DNA of 64,000 nt. Source: Sediminibacillus dalangtanensis. GTDB lineage: Bacteria; Bacillota; Bacilli; Bacillales; Amphibacillaceae. Below, in pieces: positions 57,368 through 64,000 of the stretch (position 1 is its first letter; each line of letters begins with the position of its first letter). The stretch covers positions 1,798,001 to 1,862,000 of the forward strand of contig NZ_CP046956.1 of NCBI RefSeq assembly GCF_017792025.1. The letters run 5' to 3'. Below the pieces are notes generated by a model, which ran no database searches, was not told the origin of the DNA, and saw only the letters and a list, made by a program, of their open reading frames with translations. The position numbers were made by a program, and so were the translations under genes.

Positions 57368-58623
57368 CAAAGAAACAGGTAAGCGCAGAAATTGTTGCGG
57401 TTGGGACAGAGCTATTACTTGGCCAAATATCCAATACGAACGGTCAGTGGTTATCCAAACGGCTTGCAGATTATGGTGTTAATGTTTACCACCACAGTGT
57501 GGTCGGTGATAATCTAGAGAGAGTCAAACAAGTTTTTACCACTGCTGCAAAACGATCCGATATCGTATTGGTTACCGGAGGTCTTGGTCCGACCGAGGAT
57601 GATATGACACGAGATGCCTTTCAGGAAATCTATGGGGTGGATGTAGTAACGGATGAACCATCTCTTCAAAAAATTATTTCCTATTTTAAAAATAACCACA
57701 GGAAAATGACTCCTAATAATCGTAAACAGGCATTGATATTCAACGGCTCACAAGCGCTGCCGAATCACGTCGGGATGGCTCCCGGAATGGCAATGGAGAC
57801 AGAGGATGTCACCTGGATTTTTATGCCTGGAGTTCCAAGAGAAATGAAACAAATTGCAGAAGAATATGCATTCCCTTATATCAAAGAAAAATATCAGCTT
57901 GATAGAGTAATACAATCACGGATGTTAAGATTTGTCGGTATTGGCGAATCACAGCTTGAGCATCAGTTGCAATCGTTAATTGCCGTTCAAACAAATCCTA
58001 CGATTGCTCCGTTGGCATTAGAGGGAGAAGTAGCAGTTCGGTTGACAGCTAGCGCCTCAACTAGTCAAGCAGCAGAACGATTGATCAGGGAAGCCGAAAA
58101 ACAGATTCTGGAACTGGTTGGCGACTTCTTTTACGGATATGATGAGGAGAACTTGGAAGCCAAAACGGTGGAAATGCTGGCGGAAGGTAAATTGAAAATA
58201 GCTGCAGCAGAGAGTTTGACAGGAGGAATGTTCACTAGCAAACTTGTTTCTGTTCCAGGTGCTTCCCAAATCGTGGCGGGGAGCGTTGTTTGTTATTCTC
58301 CAGAAGTGAAACAATCGGTTGTTAAAGTCCTTCCTGAAACAATTGACAGGTTTGGGACGGTCAGTAAGCAGTGTGCAGAAGAAATGGCGGAAAACATTCT
58401 TTCGTCGTTTCATGCGGATATAGGAATTAGCTTCACAGGAGTTGCTGGCCCTGGGGAATCGGAAGGAAATCCTCCCGGAACTGTGTTTATCGGCATTTCC
58501 CAACAACAAAAAGAGACGAAGGTTTATCAGTTCCAGTTTAACGGAAATCGTGAGACGATTCGTGCCCGCACTGTGAAAAAAGGGCTGGAGTTATTGTATC
58601 GTCTTAATAACAATATGATTTAA
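57364..58623 (+). CDS. cinA: competence/damage-inducible protein CinA
   Basis: 419-residue two-domain protein. The N-terminal MoCF/COG1058 domain has EIVAVGTELLLGQISNTN and LVTGGLGPTEDDMTRDAF. The C-terminal PncC-type nicotinamide-mononucleotide amidase domain has AAAESLTGGMFTSKLVSVPGAS and GVAGPGESEGNPPGTVFIG. The cinA-recA order is classic in Firmicutes and linked to competence. Overlap with pgsA by 4 bases. Confidence 0.96.
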   Translation: MTKKQVSAEIVAVGTELLLGQISNTNGQWLSKRLADYGVNVYHHSVVGDNLERVKQVFTTAAKRSDIVLVTGGLGPTEDDMTRDAFQEIYGVDVVTDEPSLQKIISYFKNNHRKMTPNNRKQALIFNGSQALPNHVGMAPGMAMETEDVTWIFMPGVPREMKQIAEEYAFPYIKEKYQLDRVIQSRMLRFVGIGESQLEHQLQSLIAVQTNPTIAPLALEGEVAVRLTASASTSQAAERLIREAEKQILELVGDFFYGYDEENLEAKTVEMLAEGKLKIAAAESLTGGMFTSKLVSVPGASQIVAGSVVCYSPEVKQSVVKVLPETIDRFGTVSKQCAEEMAENILSSFHADIGISFTGVAGPGESEGNPPGTVFIGISQQQKETKVYQFQFNGNRETIRARTVKKGLELLYRLNNNMI

Positions 58624-58641
58624 AAGGATTGGGCTGACTCA

Positions 58642-58695
58642 GGCTTGCAGGAAAAAAATCACTTTTTTCTGCAAGCCATTTACTTTTTAACTGTT
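58642..58695 (+). terminator. terminator after cinA
   Basis: GGCTTGCAG-AAAAAA pairs with TTTTTT-CTGCAAGCC, then ATTTACTTTTTAA. Ends cinA before the separate recA promoter. Confidence 0.8.
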
Positions 58696-58812
58696 ATAAC
58701 AAAAATAAGCTGAACATCAAAATTTGAAAGTTGTCGTTTCCTCTGAGCATTAAGATGAATGTTTCCCTAATTAATAAGCCATTTTAGCAATAAATTACTA
58801 GTAGAAAAAAAG

Positions 58813-58826
58813 GGAACATTTATTCG
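58813..58826. promoter_or_regulatory. candidate LexA (DinR) box upstream of recA
   Basis: GGAACATTTATTCG resembles the Gram-positive SOS box CGAACATATGTTCG: the GAAC half is intact and the other half is ATTCG rather than GTTCG. It sits just before the -35 of the recA promoter, where a repressor could block polymerase. Confidence 0.5.
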
Positions 58827-58834
58827 CTTTTCAC

Positions 58835-58863
58835 TTGTTAAATCTCATAAAACGAGTTATGAT
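58835..58863 (+). promoter_or_regulatory. sigma-A promoter for recA
   Basis: TTGTTA (58835-58840) and TATGAT (58858-58863) are separated by 17 bases, giving a start about 25 bases before the recA initiation codon. Confidence 0.7.
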
Positions 58864-58894
58864 GGTAATAGCTTAATATTAAGGAGGAAATAAT

Positions 58895-59500
58895 TTGAGT
58901 GATCGAAAACAAGCCTTAGATATGGCGTTGAAACAGATAGAAAAACAATTTGGCAAGGGCTCTATTATGAAATTGGGTGAACGTGCGGAGCAAAAAGTTG
59001 CCACAGTTCCGAGTGGTTCGTTAGCCTTGGATGTAGCGCTTGGGGTGGGCGGCTATCCAAGAGGACGTGTAGTGGAGATTTACGGTCCTGAATCCTCTGG
59101 TAAGACAACCGTTTCCTTGCATGCTATCGCTGAAGCGCAGCGTCAGGGTGGACAAGCTGCATTTATTGATGCTGAACATGCATTAGATCCGGTATATGCC
59201 AGAAAGCTTGGTGTAAATGTCGATGAGTTGCTGCTATCTCAGCCCGATACAGGGGAACAAGCCCTGGAAATAGCCGAGGCGCTTGTCCGAAGTGGAGCTG
59301 TCGACATGGTGGTAATTGATTCGGTTGCAGCTCTCGTACCAAAAGCAGAGATTGAAGGGGAAATGGGAGATGCACACGTTGGTTTACAGGCACGCTTAAT
59401 GTCTCAGGCGCTGCGAAAGCTTTCGGGAGCCATTAACAAATCGAAGACGACAGCTATCTTTATCAATCAAATAAGGGAAAAAGTAGGAGTCATGTTTGGT
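58895..59500 (+). CDS. recA: RecA recombinase, 5' exon (split by group I intron)
   Basis: First 202 residues of RecA, the ATP-dependent strand-exchange protein that also triggers LexA self-cleavage. Walker [10 protein letters not shown] is at 64-72, followed by [10 protein letters not shown] and [27 protein letters not shown] start with AAGGAGGAAA. The frame runs 15 bases into the intron (GENAA) and stops at 59513-59515, leaving a truncated 206-residue product if RNA is not spliced. Exon end is placed at GGT|GAG because joining there to 59871 restores ...[14 protein letters not shown]..., the normal RecA sequence. The spliced protein would have 345 residues. Confidence 0.96.
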
Positions 59501-59870
59501 GAGAATGCTGCTTAAGTAAATGTGCGGGAAGCAGGCGGTTTAAATGCCGTCCATTCCGGACAATAAGCAGCTTGCCGTCTGGAAAAGAAATTTTCCAGAT
59601 TATCAATGCGGAATGAAGCGGGGATACTGAGAAGTAAATCCGAACCGAAGGCTGTAAGTAATAGTACAGTCAGGGGCAACGCATAGAAGGTGAACCTGTC
59701 GCAGGCAGAATATAATCCTTCCACGAGTCCGCATCATCTTAACGAGTGAGTCGAAGATGAAAAGATATGCTGAGCTGGGTCAGAAAAGACTGGCCGTATT
59801 CCTGTAAAGGATATGAGGGAAAGAAACCTCCAGAAACAAGAGATAAAAAGCTCTTGTGATAACAAAACTG
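59501..59870 (+). ncRNA. group I self-splicing intron in recA
   Basis: 370 bases without coding capacity between two halves of recA. Core pairings I can draw: P4 CGGA (59609-59612) with TCCG (59639-59642); P6 GGCTGTA (59650-59656) with TACAGTC (59665-59671); P7 GCATA (59681-59685) with TATGC (59767-59771); P8 TCATCTT (59734-59740) with AAGATGA (59754-59760). A 9-bp hairpin TCTGGAAAA/TTTTCCAGA lies at 59578-59599. The 5' exon ends in T and the intron ends in G, as group I splicing requires. AAGATATGC resembles the conserved S element. P1 and P3 are not assigned with confidence. No endonuclease gene is present. Family known in recA of the B. cereus group. Confidence 0.9.
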
Positions 59871-60302
59871 AATCCGGAAACGACTCCTGGCGGGCGTGCT
59901 TTGAAATTCTATTCATCTGTAAGACTCGAAGTGCGCAGAGCTGAAACGCTGAAACAAGGAAATGACATGGTTGGTAACAAAACAAAAATCAAAGTAGTAA
60001 AAAACAAGGTAGCTCCTCCGTTTAAACAAGCAGAAGTAGACATCATGTACGGAGAGGGTATATCCCGGGAAGGCGAACTATTGGACATTGGTTCCGATCT
60101 CGACATTGTACAAAAAAGCGGTGCCTGGTACTCCTATAACGAGGAACGTCTCGGACAAGGGCGGGAAAATGCCAAGCAGTTCCTGAAAGAGAATGAAGAT
60201 ATCCGTATGGAAATCTACAATACTATTCGCAGCCATTATGAAATGGATACTGCCCCGGAAACTTCCGAAGAAACGGAAAACCAGGAAACAATGGACATGT
60301 AA
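59871..60302 (+). CDS. recA: RecA recombinase, 3' exon
   Basis: Last 143 residues of RecA. It begins [25 protein letters not shown], the direct continuation of exon 1, and includes [30 protein letters not shown] and [19 protein letters not shown] before an acidic tail. Without splicing this frame could only start at a GTG at 59856 inside the intron, which has no ribosome site. Length with exon 1 is normal for a bacillus RecA. A terminator follows. Confidence 0.95.
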   Translation, partial: NPETTPGGRALKFYSSVRLEVRRAETLKQGNDMVGNKTKIKVVKNKVAPPFKQAEVDIMYGEGISREGELLDIGSDLDIVQKSGAWYSYNEERLGQGRENAKQFLKENEDIRMEIYNTIRSHYEMDTAPETSEETENQETMDM

Positions 60303-60307
60303 GTGAT

Positions 60308-60345
60308 GAATCCCCAAGCCGAGACCGGTTGGGGATTCATTTGTA
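60308..60345 (+). terminator. terminator after recA
   Basis: GAATCCCCAA pairs perfectly with TTGGGGATTC around a short GC-rich loop, followed by ATTTGT. The U-run is short. Confidence 0.65.
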
Positions 60346-60568
60346 GGAAGGATCAGTCCCATCTGCATAGTTTGCGCAATTTGCCAAAAGATTATGACAT
60401 AAATTTGACGGTTCCTTGACAATATAAAATTCCAAGATTAAAATTGATATGTATAATTCTTCTTATTATTATACACTTTTTTGCAAACAAACGATTTTTT
60501 TATTGAAAGACACTGTACATGCCGACTAAAAGTGATTGTACAAATTTATAGCAAGAGGAGGTGAACTC

Positions 60569-62134
60569 ATGGAAATAGTTACCTTAATAATCATCTCCAT
60601 TTTGCTTACCCTTATCGTCGGTATTGTTGTTGGTTATCTGATTCGTAAATCTATTGCGGAGGCAAAGATTTCAAGTGCGGAAGAATTGGCAAAGCAAATA
60701 GTAGAAGAGGGTCATCGGAATGCCGATGCAGCCAAAAAAGAGGCGCTTCTTGAAGCGAAAGATGAAAATCATAAGCTTCGTCAGCAGGCGGATCAGGAGC
60801 TCCGAGAGCGTCGAGCGGAGCTGCAAAGACAGGAAACACGCCTGATGCAAAAAGAAGAAAATTTGGACCGAAAAAGTGAAACGCTGGACAAGCGTGAGCT
60901 GATGTTAGAATCAAGGGAACAAACTCTGACAGAAAAACAACAACAAATTGAAGAAATGGAAAGCAAAGTGGAAGCTATGTTAGGTGAACAGCAAGCTGAA
61001 CTTGAGCGCATTTCCGGATACACTACTGACCAAGCCAAGCAAGTGATCTTAGAACGAGTCGAGCAAGAGGTTACACATGAATCGGCAATCATGATTAAAG
61101 AAGCAGAGAACCGTGCGAAGGAAGAAGCTGATAAAAAGGCTAAAAGCATTTTGTCGCTGGCTTTACAACGTTGTGCCGCAGATCATGTGGCAGAAACAAC
61201 TGTATCGGTTGTCAACCTTCCGAATGACGAAATGAAAGGCCGGATTATTGGTCGTGAAGGCCGTAATATCAGAACACTTGAAACCTTAACAGGGATTGAC
61301 CTGATCATTGACGATACACCAGAAGCTGTTATCCTTTCCGGTTTTGATCCAATCCGCAGGGAAACTGCACGGATTGCTTTGGAAAAACTTGTTCAGGATG
61401 GACGGATTCACCCGGCGAGAATTGAGGAAATGGTTGATAAATCAAGAAGAGAAGTGGATGAGTATATTCGGGAAGTCGGTGAACAGACCACTTTTGAAAT
61501 CGGTGTACACGGTTTGCATCCTGACCTTATCAAAATTCTCGGTCGTTTGAAGTATCGGACAAGCTATGGACAGAACGTGTTGAAGCATTCTACGGAAGTG
61601 GCGCATCTGGCCGGTTTACTAGCAGCAGAGCTTGGCGAGGATGAAACCCTTGCTAAAAGAGCCGGCTTACTCCACGATATCGGAAAGGCTATCGACCATG
61701 AGGTAGAAGGCAGTCACGTGGAGATTGGTAAAGAATTGGCTATGAAATACAAGGAAAATGACGTCGTCATTAATTCTATCGCCTCTCACCATGGTGATGA
61801 AGAACCGACGTCCATTATTGCCGTTCTGGTTGCTGCGGCAGATGCTTTATCAGCTGCCAGACCTGGCGCAAGAAGCGAAACACTTGAGAATTACATCAAA
61901 CGGCTGGAGAAACTTGAGGAAATCTCGGAGTCATATGATGGTGTAGAAAAATCGTTCGCCATTCAGGCAGGACGTGAGGTCAGAATAATGGTGAAGCCGG
62001 ACGAAATTGACGATCTGGAAGCACTGAAAATAGCAAGAGAAATAAGGAAAAAAATTGAAGATGAACTGGATTACCCCGGTCACATAAAAGTGACGGTCAT
62101 CCGGGAAACACGTGCAGTGGAATATGCAAAATAA
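60569..62134 (+). CDS. rny: ribonuclease Y
   Basis: Membrane-anchored endoribonuclease that starts bulk mRNA decay in bacilli. The 521-residue protein has an N-terminal membrane segment (about 5-25), a long Glu/Lys/Gln-rich coiled coil (about 30-205), a KH domain ([25 protein letters not shown]) and an HD domain with the metal-binding [10 protein letters not shown] at 367-376. ATG 60569 follows AGAGGAGGTGAAC. It sits between recA and ymdB, as in B. subtilis. An RNase Y gene alone does not replace RNase J. Confidence 0.97.
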   Translation: MEIVTLIIISILLTLIVGIVVGYLIRKSIAEAKISSAEELAKQIVEEGHRNADAAKKEALLEAKDENHKLRQQADQELRERRAELQRQETRLMQKEENLDRKSETLDKRELMLESREQTLTEKQQQIEEMESKVEAMLGEQQAELERISGYTTDQAKQVILERVEQEVTHESAIMIKEAENRAKEEADKKAKSILSLALQRCAADHVAETTVSVVNLPNDEMKGRIIGREGRNIRTLETLTGIDLIIDDTPEAVILSGFDPIRRETARIALEKLVQDGRIHPARIEEMVDKSRREVDEYIREVGEQTTFEIGVHGLHPDLIKILGRLKYRTSYGQNVLKHSTEVAHLAGLLAAELGEDETLAKRAGLLHDIGKAIDHEVEGSHVEIGKELAMKYKENDVVINSIASHHGDEEPTSIIAVLVAAADALSAARPGARSETLENYIKRLEKLEEISESYDGVEKSFAIQAGREVRIMVKPDEIDDLEALKIAREIRKKIEDELDYPGHIKVTVIRETRAVEYAK

Positions 62135-62162
62135 AGCGGCTTTTGGCCGCTTTATTTTTGTG
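62131..62162 (+). terminator. terminator after rny
   Basis: AAAGCGGC and GCCGCTTT form a hairpin around TTTTG, followed by ATTTTTG. Confidence 0.8.
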
Positions 62163-62293
62163 CTTTTTCATAAAAAACCGAGAATCATATATATTATCTA
62201 CAAGAACCTGCATTTATTGAATGATCTATTTTGACATGGATACACATCTATGTGAAACTGAAACTAACTAACAAGATAGGATGGTTGAAGCTG

Positions 62294-63091
62294 ATGAGGA
62301 TTTTATTTATAGGCGATGTGGTCGGTTCACCAGGAAGAGAAATGGTACGCGACTATCTGCCTCGTTTAAAGCAAAAATACCAGCCGCATGTAAGCATCGT
62401 TAATGGTGAGAATGCAGCTGCAGGAAAAGGTATAACAGAGAAAATCTATAAACAGTTCCTGGAATCGGGAGCACAGGCTGTAACACTGGGGAACCACGCT
62501 TGGGATAAAAAAGAAATATTTGAATTCATCGATGAAGCCGAGTATATGGTCAGGCCTGCTAATTTTCCAGAGGGAACGCCTGGGAGAGAAATTGTTTATG
62601 TACGCAGCAACAAGGCTGAAGTAGCTGTGATAAATCTGCAGGGGAGAACGTTTTTGCCGCCGCTTGATGACCCTTTTCGGAAAGCGGATCAATTGATTGC
62701 TGAAGCAAAAAAAAGAACCAATCTTATATTCGTCGACTTCCATGCGGAAGCTACCAGTGAAAAACAGGCAATGGGCTGGTATCTTGATGGGAAAGTCAGC
62801 GCTGTAGTCGGAACCCACACCCATACGCAAACGGCAGATGAGCGGATATTACCAAAGGGAACTGGATATATTACCGATGCAGGAATGACCGGACCTTATG
62901 ATGGAATTTTGGGTACAGACAAAGAAGCGGTACTGAACCGGTTTCTTACCAATCTTCCGGTACGTTTTGAAGTGACCAAAACGGGAAGAACACAATTAAA
63001 CGGTTTTATTGTCGATCTTGATGAAAGCACCGGTTTTGCCAAGAAAGTAGAACGGATATTAATCAATGATGACCACCCGTTTTTTGGATGA
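62294..63091 (+). CDS. ymdB: YmdB metallophosphoesterase
   Basis: Phosphodiesterase/phosphatase of the YmdB family that affects biofilm and motility gene expression in B. subtilis, next to rny there as here. The 265-residue protein starts MRILFIGDVVGSPGREMVRDY; metal ligands lie in GDVVG, VNGENAAAG, LGNHAWD and VGTHTHTQTAD. I chose ATG 62294, which gives the family length; the frame is open further upstream but that part is not conserved in character. AGGATGG is the likely ribosome site. Confidence 0.94.
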   Translation: MRILFIGDVVGSPGREMVRDYLPRLKQKYQPHVSIVNGENAAAGKGITEKIYKQFLESGAQAVTLGNHAWDKKEIFEFIDEAEYMVRPANFPEGTPGREIVYVRSNKAEVAVINLQGRTFLPPLDDPFRKADQLIAEAKKRTNLIFVDFHAEATSEKQAMGWYLDGKVSAVVGTHTHTQTADERILPKGTGYITDAGMTGPYDGILGTDKEAVLNRFLTNLPVRFEVTKTGRTQLNGFIVDLDESTGFAKKVERILINDDHPFFG

Positions 63092-63198
63092 TTATTTGAA
63101 TTTTTAGAATAATTACCGCATAATAAAAGGGAATATCTATCAACTCCAAGAATATAGTAAAAGTGGAACAACTTTAGTAAACGAAGGAGGTACTAGGA

Positions 63199-63459
63199 AT
63201 GGACATATTAAAAGTTTCAGCTAAATCAAATCCCAATTCAGTAGCAGGTGCACTCGCGAATGTGCTAAGGGAACGCGGCTCAGCAGAAATACAGGCAATC
63301 GGTGCTGGTGCATTAAACCAGGCCGTTAAAGCGGTTGCAATCGCCCGAGGATTTGTCGCCCCCAGTGGAGTTGATCTAATATGTATTCCGGCTTTTACTG
63401 ATATAATGATTGATAATGAGGAACGGACTGCTATTAAACTGATAATAGAGCCTAGATAA
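63199..63459 (+). CDS. spoVS: stage V sporulation protein S
   Basis: 86-residue Alba-like protein that affects sporulation progress from early stages to coat assembly. The sequence MDILKVSAKSNPNSVAGALANVLRERG and the near-invariant AIGAGALNQAVKAVAIARGFVAPSG segment are unmistakable. AAGGAGGTACTAGGA precedes the ATG. Followed by a strong terminator; in B. subtilis it is transcribed by sigma-H, but I do not see a convincing sigma-H promoter here. Confidence 0.97.
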   Translation: MDILKVSAKSNPNSVAGALANVLRERGSAEIQAIGAGALNQAVKAVAIARGFVAPSGVDLICIPAFTDIMIDNEERTAIKLIIEPR

Positions 63460-63467
63460 ATCCCTTT

Positions 63468-63500
63468 ACCTGTTTGCCATAGCAAGCAGGTTTTTCTTTT
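63468..63500 (+). terminator. terminator after spoVS
   Basis: CCTGTTTGC pairs with GCAAGCAGG around CATA, followed by TTTTTCTTTT. Confidence 0.85.
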
Positions 63501-63558
63501 ATAGATTTGTGACGAATATCTGTCGTCTAATTTTAATGGACCCGTAAGGAGGAAGAAA

Positions 63559-64000
63559 ATGATAATCGATGCCCATTGTGATGCTTTATATAAGATGTGG
63601 GAATATCAGCTGCCCTTCGAATCGAGTGAACAACTGCAGGTGAATTATCAAAAATGGATGGAAAGTCCAGTTAAAATTCAGTGCTTTGCTATTTTTGTAC
63701 CTCCCGAAGTATCAGAGGAAGCACAATTTTCAGCAGCATTAGAGATGGTGAATTTATTTTATGAACAAATCATCGAGCCTTACGACCATATAAAACGGAT
63801 TACATCCCGCCGTGATATAGAAACATTAAAGGAGCATGAAAAAGGTGCGATGCTTACACTGGAAGGTTGCCACGTAATTGGGTCTGACATAAACAAATTG
63901 AAAACCCTGCTGCACTTAGGAGTCAAAGCGGTCGGGCTTACGTGGAATCAGGCAAATGCGGTATGTGATGGTATTGAAGAACAGAGAGGAGCCGGTTTAA
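63559..64000 (+). CDS. membrane (renal-type) dipeptidase, M19 family, 3' end outside window
   Basis: Partial gene, 147 codons visible. The start MIIDAHCDALYKMWEYQLP has the HxD metal ligands of peptidase family M19, and GAMLTLEGCHVIGSDINKLKTLLHLGVKAVGLTWNQANAV matches the metal-binding glutamate region and the GLTWN motif of the family. AAGGAGGAAG is an excellent ribosome site. Family M19 enzymes hydrolyse dipeptides, including some cell-wall derived or D-amino-acid ones; the substrate here is unknown. Confidence 0.9.
   Translation, partial: MIIDAHCDALYKMWEYQLPFESSEQLQVNYQKWMESPVKIQCFAIFVPPEVSEEAQFSAALEMVNLFYEQIIEPYDHIKRITSRRDIETLKEHEKGAMLTLEGCHVIGSDINKLKTLLHLGVKAVGLTWNQANAVCDGIEEQRGAGL

Noticed and set aside
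58895-59515. recA as a simple frameshifted or disrupted pseudogene
   Set aside because: Both halves are full length with conserved residues, rejoin exactly, and the insert shows group I core pairings.
59856-60302. Separate 148-residue gene for a RecA C-terminal protein
   Set aside because: Its GTG lies inside the intron with no ribosome site, and the sequence from 59871 is the exact continuation of exon 1. Treated as the recA 3' exon.
1-64000. CRISPR array, prophage, rRNA or tRNA genes
   Set aside because: No regularly spaced direct repeats, phage structural genes, rRNA motifs or tRNA cloverleaf with a convincing T-loop were seen.

Overview
The window is a chromosomal segment from an endospore-forming, flagellated member of the Bacillaceae. 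Every protein-coding gene is on the + strand. Gene order follows the Bacillus subtilis region from flhF to spoVS closely: motility and chemotaxis end, rpsB-tsf-pyrH-frr, envelope precursors, polC, the nusA-infB operon, pnp, the dipicolinate/lysine cluster, spoIIIE, the ymf cluster, recA, rny, ymdB and spoVS. Base composition, TTG/GTG starts with strong AGGAGG sites, and the mix of sporulation and chemotaxis genes fit a low-to-mid-G+C bacillus such as the Oceanobacillus/Virgibacillus/Terribacillus group. I cannot resolve the genus.

Layout. 1-8.6 kb: end of the flagellar/chemotaxis operon (flhF partial, flhG, cheB, cheA, cheW, cheC, cheD, sigD), then an uncharacterised small protein and a SwrB-like protein. 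8.6-18 kb: rpsB, tsf, pyrH, frr, uppS, cdsA, dxr, rasP, proS. 18-29.6 kb: polC, then rimP-nusA-rnpM-ylxQ-infB-ylxP-rbfA, truB and rpsO; ribF is missing between truB and rpsO. 29.8-35.1 kb: pnp, ylxY, mlpA, ymxH. 35.5-40.4 kb: spoVFA-spoVFB-asd-dapG-dapA, which makes dipicolinate and feeds lysine/peptidoglycan synthesis. 40.4-41.1 kb: no gene, but a 289-bp inverted-repeat element where B. subtilis has rnjB. 41-50.7 kb: tepA-like, ylzJ-like, spoIIIE/ftsK, a GntR regulator and a four-gene nucleoside ABC importer. 50.8-57.4 kb: ymfF, ymfH, ymfI, ymfJ, ymfK, ymfM, pgsA. 57.4-64 kb: cinA, recA, rny, ymdB, spoVS and the start of a dipeptidase.

The most striking feature is in recA. The gene is split by about 370 bp that lack coding capacity and carry group I intron core pairings (P4, P6, P7, P8 and a terminal G). 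Joining the flanks at 59500/59871 restores a normal 345-residue RecA. A related recA group I intron is known from the Bacillus cereus group, so the class is described, but this copy is compact and has no endonuclease gene.

Other non-coding structure includes two copies of a dispersed palindromic repeat (32.3 and 44.5 kb, opposite orientation), the rnjB-site element, four related CCCTTGTC hairpins, a likely S15 leader before rpsO and many intrinsic terminators. Remaining shorter intergenic regions show nothing further that I can support.
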